In this document: one piece after another, positions 27,114-35,139 of the stretch
Numbering within the stretch: position 1 is the first letter of the stretch
Layout of the letters: every line of letters begins with the position of its first letter
Assembly: GCF_002910915.1 (NCBI RefSeq)
Contig: NZ_NEUF01000177.1
Span: forward strand, 1 to 64,000
Source of the DNA: Streptomyces sp. SM10
Lineage (GTDB): Bacteria; Actinomycetota; Actinomycetes; Streptomycetales; Streptomycetaceae
Length of the DNA stretch: 64,000 nucleotides
Reading direction: 5' to 3'
Program-made: the position numbers and the translations under genes
Notes under the pieces: generated by a model
What the model was told of the DNA's origin: nothing
Seen by the model: only the letters and a program-made list of their open reading frames with translations
The model's database searches: none

Positions 27114-28165
27114 TTCGCTGCTCCCTCGGCGGTGGTGCCGTCGTACAGCCAGCAGGCGGCCCACTGGCCGTCGGCCAGGTCGAAGCGCGGCGGCAGCTCG
27201 GTGCGGCAGCGTTCCATGGCCTTGGGGCAGCGGGGGTGGAAGCGGCAGCCTGCGGGCGGGGTGATCAGGGAGGGCGGCTCGCCGCTCCCGGTCTCCTCCT
27301 GGTCCGCCTCGTCCGCCACCCGGTCGGGGTCCGGCGCGGAGGCGATGAGCAGCTGGGTGTAGGGGTGCGCGGGATGCTGGGTGACGGTCTCGCTGTCGCC
27401 GCCCTCGACGATCCGGCCGGCGTACATCACCAGGGTCGTGTCCGCGAAGTAGCGGGCGGACGCGATGTCGTGGGTGATGTAGAGGATCGCCAGGTGCAGG
27501 CGTTCCTTGAGGTCGCGCAGGAGGTTGAGGACGCCGAGCCGGATCGAGACGTCGAGCATCGACACCGGCTCGTCGGCGAGCAGGACCTGGGGGTCGGCGC
27601 CGAGCGCGCGCGCTATCGCGACGCGCTGGCGCTGCCCTCCCGACAGCTCGTGCGGGAACTTGTCCAGGAACTGATGAGGAGGCGTCAGCTGGACGCGTTC
27701 GAGCAGAGCGGCCAGGTTCGTCTCCAGCTCCGCCTCCCCGGTCCCCGCCCGGCCGTGGATCTCCAGGGCGCGGCTCAGGTGGTAGCGCACGGTGTGCACC
27801 GGGTTGAGTGAGGCGAAGGGGTCCTGGAAGATCAGCTGGACCTGCTTGACGTATCTGCGGAAGGACCGGCCACGCCCGGCCTTCACCGCCGCCCCGCCCA
27901 GGTGGATCTCGCCCGCGGTGAGCGGGTACAGCTGGGCGAGCAGCCGTGCGACGGTGGACTTTCCGGAGCCCGACTCCCCCACCAGCGCCGTGACGGTGCC
28001 GCGCCGGAGCTTCAGCGAGACGTCGTCGACGGCGTGGACGGTGCGGCGTCTGCGGGCGACCATGTCGCCGGCGGTGCGCCGTACGGGGAAGTGCTTGGTG
28101 ACTCCGCGTGCTTCGAGCACCACGTCGTTCTCGGTGCGCACGTCTGCGGACTGTTCGGTGGTCAT
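27110..28165 (-). CDS. ABC importer ATPase, DppF/OppF-type
   Basis: Second nucleotide-binding subunit, 351 residues. Walker A is [20 protein letters not shown], the signature is [20 protein letters not shown], Walker B is [12 protein letters not shown] and the switch His is in [11 protein letters not shown]. The C-terminal [20 protein letters not shown] is the oligopeptide-transporter extension. ATG 28165 has GGGGAAG upstream. The gene begins 19 bp after the binding-protein stop. Having two different ATPases is the hallmark of DPP/OPP-type importers, in contrast to the single shared MsiK ATPase that serves most Streptomyces sugar importers. Confidence 0.92.
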   Translation of the reverse strand: MTTEQSADVRTENDVVLEARGVTKHFPVRRTAGDMVARRRRTVHAVDDVSLKLRRGTVTALVGESGSGKSTVARLLAQLYPLTAGEIHLGGAAVKAGRGRSFRRYVKQVQLIFQDPFASLNPVHTVRYHLSRALEIHGRAGTGEAELETNLAALLERVQLTPPHQFLDKFPHELSGGQRQRVAIARALGADPQVLLADEPVSMLDVSIRLGVLNLLRDLKERLHLAILYITHDIASARYFADTTLVMYAGRIVEGGDSETVTQHPAHPYTQLLIASAPDPDRVADEADQEETGSGEPPSLITPPAGCRFHPRCPKAMERCRTELPPRFDLADGQWAACWLYDGTTAEGAAK

Positions 28166-28184
28166 GGTCGGTTCTTCCCCGTGC

Positions 28185-29864
28185 CTACTTGGCGGGCTTC
28201 AGGTTCAGCACGACTTCCAGCGCGTCCTGCTGGGTGTGCTGCGGTGCCGCGTACGGGTCCTTCTCGGTGGGCCAGCCCACCCAGTGCTTCGTGGAGTACT
28301 CGGCACCGATGGGGGCGGCGGCGGTCGGGACGACCGGGGCCTGGTCGACCATGATCTTCTGCAGCGCGTTCATGGCCTTGGTGCGGGTGGGGTCGTCGGT
28401 GGCGTTGGCGTACTCCTTCAGCGCGGCGGTCGCCTCGGGGCTCTTGAAGCGGCCGAAGTTGCCGAGCTGGGAGGGCTTGCCGATGGGCTGGAGGATCGCC
28501 CCGTCCATGATGTTCTGGTACATGTCGTAGGGCGTGGCGCCGCTGTTGGTCCAGTGCAGGGTGGCGTCGAAGTTGCCGGCGGCGACGTCGTTGGTCCAGG
28601 CCTCGGCGGTCTGGGTCTTGACCTTGGCCTCGATGCCCAGCTGCTTGATGTTGTCCTTGATGATCGAGAGCCCGGTGATGTAGTCGTTCCATCCGGCCGG
28701 GTCGGTGAAGGTCAGCTCCACGGGCTTGCCGCCCGGGTCCTTCAGGACGCCGCCGCTGAGCTTGAAGCCGGCGTCCTTGAGGAGCGCCTTGGCGCCGTCC
28801 ACGTCGGGCGCCGTGGTGGCGCTCTTGTACTCCGGCGCGAGGAACGGCTCACCGGCGGGCAGCGGGATGCCGGTCGGGTTGCTGATCTCCGGGTAGAGCG
28901 TCGCCTGGGCCTGCACGTGGATCGCCTTGCGGTCGATGACCATGGCCATCGCCTTGCGCAGGGCCGGGTTGTCGAACGGCTTGCGGGCGGTGTTGAACCA
29001 CAGGCCGTGGATGCCGAGGCCCGAGGGGAACCAGAGCTTGTGGTTCTCCGGGTCCTTGGCGACGTACAGCTGCTTGTAGTTCGGCATGAAGACGAAAGAC
29101 CACTCGAGCTTGCCGTTCGCCAGGGCCGTGGTCGCGGCGCTGTTGTCGTTGTAGGTGCTGTAGCGCAGCTCCTTGACCTTGGTCTCGCCCTTCCAGTAGG
29201 TGGGCGTGGCGGTCAGGGTGGTGGTCTGCGGGGTGAAGGTCTTCAGCTTGTACGGGCCGGAGCCGACCGGGGTGCGGTTGGGCCAGGTCTCCGGGTTCTC
29301 GACCTTCTCCCAGATGTGCTTGGGCACGACATAGGTCGAGATGATCTTGTTCTGGTTGACGAACTGCGAGTCCTTGAAGGTCAGCACGACCTTCTTGCCC
29401 TCGACGGCGACGCCGTCGTACGGGATGCCGTTGCCGTTGAGCGCCGGGTGCTTCTTCAGCAGCTCGAAGGTGAAGGCGACGTCCTCGGCGGTCAGCGGCT
29501 TGCCGTCCGCCCACTTGGCCCGCTCGTCGAGCGTGAAGGTGAGCTTGGTGAAGTTGGACTCCCAGTCCCACGCGGTCGCCAGCCACGGGTCCGCCTTGTC
29601 GGTGGGGCGGATCATGTTGGTCATGGCCAGCGGCTCGTAGATCATGTACCGGTAGCCGAGGGTGGCGCTCGCGGAGGTGGCCAGGAACGGGTTGCTGTTG
29701 TTCGTCTGCGGCCCGTCGGGCTTCCCGAGGTTCAGTACGCCGGAGGCACCGGCTCCGCCTCCCTTGTTGGCGCCGGAGTTGGCGGACGAGCAGCCTGCGG
29801 CGAGCGCGACCACGGCGGTGGCGACTGAGAGCGCTCTCAGAGTGTGACGACGGCGTACGGACAT
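28185..29864 (-). CDS. family 5 solute-binding lipoprotein of the glucan locus
   Basis: Extracellular substrate-binding lipoprotein (SBP_bac_5), 559 residues. The signal is [20 protein letters not shown] with lipobox LAAGC. Family signatures include [51 protein letters not shown] and [16 protein letters not shown]. Relatives bind peptides, but a branch in Thermotoga and actinobacteria binds cello- and laminari-oligosaccharides, which fits this locus. GGAG lies 5 nt before ATG 29864. Codons 9-13 contain the LacI-type operator at 29826-29839, an unusual position. The lacI gene ends 133 bp upstream on the same strand. Confidence 0.9.
   Translation of the reverse strand: MSVRRRHTLRALSVATAVVALAAGCSSANSGANKGGGAGASGVLNLGKPDGPQTNNSNPFLATSASATLGYRYMIYEPLAMTNMIRPTDKADPWLATAWDWESNFTKLTFTLDERAKWADGKPLTAEDVAFTFELLKKHPALNGNGIPYDGVAVEGKKVVLTFKDSQFVNQNKIISTYVVPKHIWEKVENPETWPNRTPVGSGPYKLKTFTPQTTTLTATPTYWKGETKVKELRYSTYNDNSAATTALANGKLEWSFVFMPNYKQLYVAKDPENHKLWFPSGLGIHGLWFNTARKPFDNPALRKAMAMVIDRKAIHVQAQATLYPEISNPTGIPLPAGEPFLAPEYKSATTAPDVDGAKALLKDAGFKLSGGVLKDPGGKPVELTFTDPAGWNDYITGLSIIKDNIKQLGIEAKVKTQTAEAWTNDVAAGNFDATLHWTNSGATPYDMYQNIMDGAILQPIGKPSQLGNFGRFKSPEATAALKEYANATDDPTRTKAMNALQKIMVDQAPVVPTAAAPIGAEYSTKHWVGWPTEKDPYAAPQHTQQDALEVVLNLKPAK
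29826..29839. promoter_or_regulatory. LacI-type operator TGAGAGCGCTCTCA inside the binding-protein gene
   Basis: Same 14-bp palindrome as at 1157-1170; here the palindrome extends to 16 bp (CTGAGAGCGCTCTCAG). It lies 25-38 nt downstream of the A of the start codon and encodes Leu-Arg-Ala-Leu-Ser of the signal peptide. Repression could be by roadblock of elongating polymerase or from a promoter close to the start codon. Confidence 0.75.
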
Positions 29865-29997
29865 GGCGACTCCAGGAGGACTGCGGGTCTGGGAGATCCG
29901 GCGGTGTGGGCAGCGCTCGACGCGCGGGTGCGGGTGGTGCGGGTACCGGTGGGGCTGGTTCGGGGATGCGGGCGGGTGACCGGCGGGGCCGGGTCCG

Positions 29998-30972
29998 TTA
30001 CGGCGCCGAGTGGCGCACGACCAGTTCGGTGGGCAGCACGACCGGTCCGTCCGGTACGGCGGTGCCGCCGAGGTGGGAGAGGAGCAGGCGGGCAGCCGCC
30101 TCCCCCATCTGCCGGGTGGGCTGGTGCACGGTGGTGAGGGGCGGTTCGGTGTGTTCGGCCATCGGGATGTCGTCGAAGCCGACCACCGCGATGTCGTCGG
30201 GTACGCGGCGGCCGGCGGCTCTCAGTGCACGCAGGACCCCGGCCGCGCTGATGTCGTTGTGGGCGAAGACCGAGTCGAACTCCGTCCCGGCAGCGAGGAG
30301 TTCCTCCACCACGAGCCGGCCTCGGCTCTCGGTGAAGTCCCCGTCCACGACCAGCCCGGTGGGCAGGACCGACCGGAAGCCGGCGAGCCGGTCGCGTACG
30401 CAGCCGAAGTGCTTCGGGCCCGTGACGACCAGCGGTCTGGTGCGCCCAGCGGCCCGCAGATGACGGGCGACGGACGCTCCTCCTTCGTGATTGGTGGTCA
30501 CGACGGAGGGGAATTCGGGATGGTGCCCCCGGTCGTCGATCAGCACGATCGGCAGTCCGGAGCGGTGGAGTTCGGTGAGCTGGTCGAGTGTGTTCTCGGG
30601 CTCGACGACGACCAGCCCGTCGAAGGCGCGCGCCGACACCTGGGTGGTGAAGCGCTTGACGGACTCCGCCCCCCGGGTGCAGGTGAAGAGCAGCAGCCCG
30701 TAGTCGGCGGCCTCGACCGTGTCGACGATCCCCTGGAGCACCTCGCCCATCCACGGCCAGGTGAACGACGGCACCAGCAGGCCGACCGTACGACTGCGGC
30801 CACGCGCCAGTCCCACGGCGCCGGAACTGGGTACGTAGCCGAGGTCTGCGATCACTTCACGAACACGGGCGGCCGTGGAACCGTCCACTTCGCCCTTGAG
30901 GTTGATGACCCGTGACACGGTCGTCTTGCTGACGCCGGCCTCACGGGCGACATCGGCGATGGTGACACGCAT
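29998..30972 (-). CDS. LacI-family regulator of the glucan locus
   Basis: A 324-residue regulator. The N-terminal helix-turn-helix is VTIADVAREAGVSKTTVSRV with the hinge IADLGYVPSSGAVGLARGRS. The sugar-binding domain has TVGLLVPSFTWPWMGEVLQG, VFAHNDISAAGVLRALRAAG and DIAVVGFDDIPMAEHTEPPL. It should bind TGAGAGCGCTCTCA and release it on an oligosaccharide inducer. ATG 30972 is chosen because GGAGG lies 5 nt upstream; a TTG six codons earlier has no ribosome site. It is first in the locus, with its own promoter at 31056-31084 and a long palindrome in its leader. Confidence 0.93.
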   Translation of the reverse strand: MRVTIADVAREAGVSKTTVSRVINLKGEVDGSTAARVREVIADLGYVPSSGAVGLARGRSRTVGLLVPSFTWPWMGEVLQGIVDTVEAADYGLLLFTCTRGAESVKRFTTQVSARAFDGLVVVEPENTLDQLTELHRSGLPIVLIDDRGHHPEFPSVVTTNHEGGASVARHLRAAGRTRPLVVTGPKHFGCVRDRLAGFRSVLPTGLVVDGDFTESRGRLVVEELLAAGTEFDSVFAHNDISAAGVLRALRAAGRRVPDDIAVVGFDDIPMAEHTEPPLTTVHQPTRQMGEAAARLLLSHLGGTAVPDGPVVLPTELVVRHSAP

Positions 30973-31017
30973 CGGGGCCTCCGGGGACAAGGCAGGACAG
31001 GGGGGTCGGCGGGCTTC

Positions 31018-31041
31018 GGTACCGGTTCCGGAACCGGTACC
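31018..31041. repeat. 24-bp perfect palindrome in the lacI leader
   Basis: Each 12-bp half reads GGTACCGGTTCC; the whole is perfectly self-complementary with a central CG. It lies between the probable lacI transcription start (about 31049) and the start codon. It can be an operator (LacI-family sites have a central CG) or form a leader hairpin. It does not resemble TGAGAGCGCTCTCA. Confidence 0.75.
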
Positions 31042-31055
31042 GGCGTTGCGGCTGG

Positions 31056-31084
31056 AGTTAACCGCGCTGGAACAGAGCCGTCAA
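31056..31084 (-). promoter_or_regulatory. sigma-70-like promoter of lacI
   Basis: On the minus strand TTGACG, exactly 17 bp, TTAACT. This is the best housekeeping-type promoter seen in the window and points at the lacI gene. Confidence 0.7.
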
Positions 31085-31529
31085 TACTTCACACCGAGAT
31101 TGGTCCGTACCCATGATCGAAGCAGCTCCGGAAGCCCTTTCGTTCACTTCTTGAATGCCCTGGACCTCTTGACGCGGACACACAACGTGCCGTTCACTCA
31201 CGCTCGTTCGACGGATACCGCACCCACGCACGCGAGGAGGTCGGGCGCGGCGGACGACGAGGCGGGAGTCCCTCAGCGCCCCGCACGTCGGCGCCGGAGA
31301 GACGTACGGACGCCGCCGGACCATGGTGCGCACGAGCGTCACGAAGGCCGCGAAGGCGCCCGTGACGACGACGGTCCGACGGTGACCACGATGTGATACG
31401 CACTCATCCTTCGACCTGCTCCCCCGCTGCCATGACCACGGCCTCCAGTGTGTGGGAGCACGTGCGCGGACGCGGCCGGCACTCCCCGCCCGGGGGCGCG
31501 CCGCGTCCGTGCCCGGGTCGGGAGGCGGA
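31085..31529. other. intergenic region between lacI and cimA
   Basis: About 450 bp in which I see no supported gene. Open frames are short, Arg-rich and lack ribosome sites. It marks the border between the accessory stretch and the amino-acid core. Confidence 0.5.
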
Positions 31530-31561
31530 CCGGAGGTGCCGTCCGGGGACGGCACCTCCGG
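31530..31561 (-). terminator. terminator of cimA
   Basis: Perfect 15-bp arms (CCGGAGGTGCCGTCC and its complement) with a 2-nt loop, 13 bp past the cimA stop. Confidence 0.8.
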
Positions 31562-31573
31562 TGGCCGGCCCCG

Positions 31574-33181
31574 TCAGTCGGTCGGCTCGACCCCGGCCCG
31601 CAGGAGGCCGTAGGTGTAGGCGTCCTCCAACGCCTGCCAGGAGGCGGCGATGACGTTCTCGGCCACGCCGACCGTCGCCCAGTCACCGGATCCGTCGCCC
31701 GTGGTGATCAGCACCCGGGTGGTGGAGTCGGTACCGGTGCGGCCCTCCAGGATGCGGACCTTGTAGTCGATCAGCTCCAGCTTGGCGAGCTGCGGGTAGA
31801 TCCGCTCCAGACCGACGCGCAGCGCGCGGTCCAGGGCGTTGACGGGGCCGTTGCCCTCGGCGGTGGCGACGATCCGCTCGCCCTTGGCCCAGAGCTTCAC
31901 GGTCGCCTCGTTGGCGTGGGAGCCGTCGGGGCGGTCCTCGACGATGGCCCGCCAGGACTCGACGCGGAAGTAGCGGCGGGGCCTGCCGTCGACCTCGGCG
32001 CGCAGGAGGAGTTCGAAGGAGGCGTCGGCCGCCTCGTAGGTGTAGCCCTTGAGCTCGCGCTCCTTGACCCGCTCGACGACGCGCCCGACGAGCGCGCGGT
32101 CCTCTCCCAGGTCGATGCCGAGCTCCTTGCCCTTGAGCTCGATGGAGGCCCTGCCCGCCATGTCGGAGACGAGCATCCGCATGGTGTTGCCGACGCGTTC
32201 CGGGTCGATGTGCTGGTAGAGGTCCGGGTCGACCTTGATCGCGGAGGCGTGCAGTCCGGCCTTGTGCGCGAAGGCGGAGACACCCACATAGGGCTGGTGG
32301 GTCGAGGGCGTGAGGTTGACGACCTCCGCGATGGCGTGCGAGATCCGGGTCATCTCCGCGAGCGCGCCCTCGGGCAGGACGGTCTTGCCGTACTTGAGTT
32401 CCAGCGCGGCGACGACGGGGAAGAGGTTCGCGTTGCCGACCCGCTCGCCGTAGCCGTTGGCGGTGCACTGCACGTGGGTGGCCCCGGCGTCGACGGCGGC
32501 CAGGGTGTTGGCGACGGCGCAGCCCGTGTCGTCCTGGGCGTGGATGCCGAGCCGGGCTCCGGTGTCGGCGAGGACGGTGGAGACGACGGCCTGGACCTGG
32601 GCCGGGAGCATCCCGCCGTTGGTGTCGCAGAGGATGACCACGTCGGCGCCGGCCTCGTGTGCGGTGCGTACGACCGACTTGGCGTACTCGGCGTCGGCCC
32701 GGTAGCCGTCGAAGAAGTGCTCGCAGTCGACGAAGACCCTGCGGCCCTGCTCCCGGAGGTGGGAGACGGTGTCGCGGACCATCTCCAGGTTCTCCTCCAG
32801 CGTGGTGCGCAGGGCCAGTTCCACATGGCGGTCGTGGGACTTGGCGACCAGCGTGACCACCGGGGCGCCCGAGTCCAGGAGCGCCTGCACCTGCGGGTCC
32901 TCGGAGGCCTTGCCGCCGGCCCTCCGGGTGGCGCCGAACGCGACGAGCTGGGCGTGCTCGAAGTCGATCTCCTGCTGGGCGCGGGCGAAGAACTCGGTGT
33001 CGCGTGGGTTGGCGCCGGGCCAGCCGCCTTCGATGAAGCCCACGCCGAAGTCGTCCAGATGCCGCGCGATGGTCAGCTTGTCCGCGACCGTCAGGTTGAT
33101 GCCTTCACGCTGCGCACCGTCGCGCAGGGTGGTGTCGAAGACATGGAACGTGTCGTCGGGGGCGGTGGCCTTGGTGGTCAT
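31574..33181 (-). CDS. cimA: citramalate synthase
   Basis: Condenses pyruvate and acetyl-CoA to citramalate, giving 2-oxobutyrate for isoleucine without threonine deaminase; 535 residues, cytosolic. The N-terminal HMG-CoA-lyase-like barrel has FDTTLRDGAQREGINLTVAD (metal Asp and catalytic Arg), GIHAQDDTGCAVANTLAAVD (metal HxH-like region with GATHVQCTANGYGERVGNAN), and FAHKAGLHASAIKVDPDLYQ. The C-terminal LeuA-type dimerisation/allosteric domain spans about residues 385-520. FIEGGWPGANPRD is typical of the CimA/LeuA2 branch rather than LeuA. Next to ilvE and leuB it fits the isoleucine route. The start is ATG 33181. A leader peptide, hairpin and terminator lie upstream. Confidence 0.9.
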   Translation of the reverse strand: MTTKATAPDDTFHVFDTTLRDGAQREGINLTVADKLTIARHLDDFGVGFIEGGWPGANPRDTEFFARAQQEIDFEHAQLVAFGATRRAGGKASEDPQVQALLDSGAPVVTLVAKSHDRHVELALRTTLEENLEMVRDTVSHLREQGRRVFVDCEHFFDGYRADAEYAKSVVRTAHEAGADVVILCDTNGGMLPAQVQAVVSTVLADTGARLGIHAQDDTGCAVANTLAAVDAGATHVQCTANGYGERVGNANLFPVVAALELKYGKTVLPEGALAEMTRISHAIAEVVNLTPSTHQPYVGVSAFAHKAGLHASAIKVDPDLYQHIDPERVGNTMRMLVSDMAGRASIELKGKELGIDLGEDRALVGRVVERVKERELKGYTYEAADASFELLLRAEVDGRPRRYFRVESWRAIVEDRPDGSHANEATVKLWAKGERIVATAEGNGPVNALDRALRVGLERIYPQLAKLELIDYKVRILEGRTGTDSTTRVLITTGDGSGDWATVGVAENVIAASWQALEDAYTYGLLRAGVEPTD

Positions 33182-33284
33182 GCTGATCTGACTCCTGTCG
33201 GGTGAGCGGATCCGGACGAATCGGCTCCACTTGCCCCCATCATCTCGCGTGCCTCGCTCCGGCCGTGGTGTGGGCCGGAAAACG

Positions 33285-33310
33285 AAAAAACCCCTCGCGG
33301 GTGCGAGAGG
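33285..33310 (-). terminator. attenuator terminator in front of cimA
   Basis: On the minus strand CCTCTCGC-ACCC-GCGAGGGG followed by six T: a classical intrinsic terminator with one wobble pair, 104 bp before the cimA start. It shares the 13-mer AAAAAACCCCTCG (plus strand) with the ilvB attenuator at 53875-53887. Confidence 0.8.
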
Positions 33311-33337
33311 TCTGCGCGCGGGTCTGGGGCACGATGT

Positions 33338-33365
33338 CCGTTCCGTACGTGGTGGTACGGGACGG
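33338..33365 (-). promoter_or_regulatory. leader hairpin adjoining the leader-peptide stop
   Basis: CCGT..CGTAC-CACCAC-GTACG..ACGG hairpin with 9 pairs, beginning at the base right after the leader stop codon and ahead of the terminator. This is where a ribosome-controlled pause or antiterminator element is expected. Confidence 0.6.
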
Positions 33366-33401
33366 TCACTGCGGACCGGCGCGCCTGCTGCCGATAATCA
33401 T
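33366..33401 (-). CDS. putative cimA leader peptide MIIGSRRAGPQ
   Basis: ATG ATT ATC ... TGA encodes 11 residues with two consecutive Ile codons at positions 2-3. The stop abuts the leader hairpin, followed by an intrinsic terminator, as in amino-acid attenuators. No strong ribosome site is visible, which weakens the call. In an overlapping frame a GTG-started VRVLV stretch is also present but has no stop before the terminator. Confidence 0.45.
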   Translation of the reverse strand: MIIGSRRAGPQ

Positions 33402-33459
33402 GGCGAACGAGGACACGCACGCAGTCTGGCACAGCGCCCCTCCCGCGTCCCGGCCCGTC

Positions 33460-34104
33460 TCAGGATGCGGGCGTGACGTCCGTCGCACGGGGGGCGGCGG
33501 CGGGGCGCGCGAGCGTCTCGTCCGCGTACCGGCGCATCTGGTCCAGGACCTGCTCCCGTCCGGTCCCGGGGATGCCGACGGTGACGTGCACGCTGAACCC
33601 GTCCATCAGGGCGCGCAGCCGGGTCGCGGCCCGGTCCGTGTCGACGGCGGGGAACTCCCCGCGGCCGATGCCGTCGGCCAGCAGTTCCGTCAGGTCCCGG
33701 TGCCAGGCGCCCTCGATGGCGGCCTGCCGGGCCCGGGCCTCCTCACCGGCGTCCTGCGAGCGGTTCCAGACCTCCAGCCATAGCGTCCAGTGCGGGTCAC
33801 GGTGGCCGTCGGGCACGTACAGCTCGACGTAGGCGTCGAGCCGTTCGCGGGCGGTTCCGGGGCCGCGGAGCAGGGCGGTGCGTTCGGCGCCGAGCCGCGC
33901 CTCGCTCCACTCCAGGGTCTGCAGCAGCAGCTCGTCCTTGGTGCGGAAGTAGTAGAGGAGGTGCCCGCTGCTCATCCCCACCTCGCGGCCGAGCCCCGCC
34001 ATGGTGAGCCCGTCGAGCCCGCGTTCGGCGACGGTGGCCATGACGGCGGCGAGCACGTCCTCCCTGGGCGGGGCGATGTTGCGACGGCGCGGGGTACGGG
34101 TCAC
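33460..34104 (-). CDS. TetR-family regulator of the agmatine/urease-like operon
   Basis: A 214-residue repressor. The N-terminal HTH is EDVLAAVMATVAERGLDGLT then MAGLGREVGMSSGHLLYYFR and TKDELLLQTLEWSEARLG. The C-terminal ligand domain resembles the BetI/TetR_C_6 type (ALMDGFSVHVTVGIPG). GTG 34104 overlaps the agmatine deiminase stop (GTGA), so it is the last gene of the four-gene operon and probably controls it in response to a polyamine or guanidine compound. Confidence 0.88.
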   Translation of the reverse strand: MTRTPRRRNIAPPREDVLAAVMATVAERGLDGLTMAGLGREVGMSSGHLLYYFRTKDELLLQTLEWSEARLGAERTALLRGPGTARERLDAYVELYVPDGHRDPHWTLWLEVWNRSQDAGEEARARQAAIEGAWHRDLTELLADGIGRGEFPAVDTDRAATRLRALMDGFSVHVTVGIPGTGREQVLDQMRRYADETLARPAAAPRATDVTPAS

Positions 34105-35132
34105 GGTCTTCCGGTCCTGGGCTGTTGCTGCGTGACGCAGTGGATGCCTCCACCACCGGCAAAGATCGTACGGGCGTCGACGGGGGTCACCGTACGGCCG
34201 GGGAAGAGGTCGCGGAAGACGGCTGCCGCCTCCTCGTCCCTCGGGTCGTCGAAGGCGCAGAGGACCACCCCGTCGTTGCAGAGGTAGTGGTTGATGTAGG
34301 AGTAGTCGGCCCACGCGCCGTCGGCGTCGCGGAGAGCGGTGGGCGCCGGTATCTCCACCACCTCCAGCGGGCGGCCGCGCGCGTCGGTGGCGGCCCGCAG
34401 GATCCGGACCGTCTCCCGGGTGATCGCGTGGTCCGGATGGGAGGGATCGGGCTGGACGTGGGCGACGACGACACCGGGGCGGGCGAAGGCGGCGACGATG
34501 TCGACGTGGCCGAGGGTGCCGTACGTGCCGTAGTCCCCGGCGAGGCCGCGCGGCAGCCAGAGTGCCTTCTCGGTGCCGAGGCGGGCGTGGATCTCGTCCT
34601 CCACGGCCTGCCGGGTCCAGCCGGGATTGCGCTCCGGACCCAGCTGGACGGTCTCGGTGAGCAGGACGGTGCCCTCGCCGTCGACGTGGATCGCACCGCC
34701 CTCGTTGACCAGCGGCGAGCTGTGCACGGGGAATCCGGCCAGCTCGGCGACGCCCCGCGCGATGTGCCGGTCGTGCTCCCAGCGGGCCCAGCCCTGACCG
34801 CCCCAGCCGTTGAACGTCCAGTCCACCCCGGCCGGCTGTCCGCTCTCGTCGTCGACGACGAAGGTCGGCCCGATGTCCCGCATCCAGGCGTCGTCGAGAG
34901 GGCGTACGGCTGTCTCGACGTCCGGGCCGAGGAGCGCCCGGGCGCTGTCCTCCTGGCCCGGCCCCACGATCACGGTGACGGGTTCGAAGCGGCGTACGGC
35001 GCGGGCGACGGAGGCCCACGCGGCGCGGGCCTCGTCGAGCTCCGCGGCGGTGGCGAAGGTGGGGTTGGGGCCGGGCCAGGCCATCCAGGTGCGCTCGTGC
35101 GGTGCCCATTCGGGCGGCATGCGGAAGGTCAC
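34101..35132 (-). CDS. aguA: agmatine deiminase
   Basis: Hydrolyses agmatine to N-carbamoylputrescine and ammonia; 343 residues, cytosolic, peptidyl-arginine-deiminase fold. Motifs: MPPEWAPHERTWMAWPGPNP at the N-terminus, DDAWMRDIGPTFVVDD with the substrate-binding Asp residues, NEGGAIHVDGEGTVLLTETV, GHVDIVAAFARPG with the catalytic His, and the catalytic Cys in AGGGGIHCVTQQQP at the C-terminus. GTG 35132 begins 7 bp after the UreC-like stop. No gene for N-carbamoylputrescine amidase is in the window, which makes the attached urease-like pair notable. Confidence 0.9.
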   Translation of the reverse strand: MTFRMPPEWAPHERTWMAWPGPNPTFATAAELDEARAAWASVARAVRRFEPVTVIVGPGQEDSARALLGPDVETAVRPLDDAWMRDIGPTFVVDDESGQPAGVDWTFNGWGGQGWARWEHDRHIARGVAELAGFPVHSSPLVNEGGAIHVDGEGTVLLTETVQLGPERNPGWTRQAVEDEIHARLGTEKALWLPRGLAGDYGTYGTLGHVDIVAAFARPGVVVAHVQPDPSHPDHAITRETVRILRAATDARGRPLEVVEIPAPTALRDADGAWADYSYINHYLCNDGVVLCAFDDPRDEEAAAVFRDLFPGRTVTPVDARTIFAGGGGIHCVTQQQPRTGRP

Positions 35133-35139
35133 GGCGGCC

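Noticed and set aside
33460-35109. Fusion of the TetR regulator with an upstream 335-codon segment
   Set aside because: The upstream segment is a shadow of agmatine deiminase in another frame; GTG 34104 with the GTGA overlap is a normal start.
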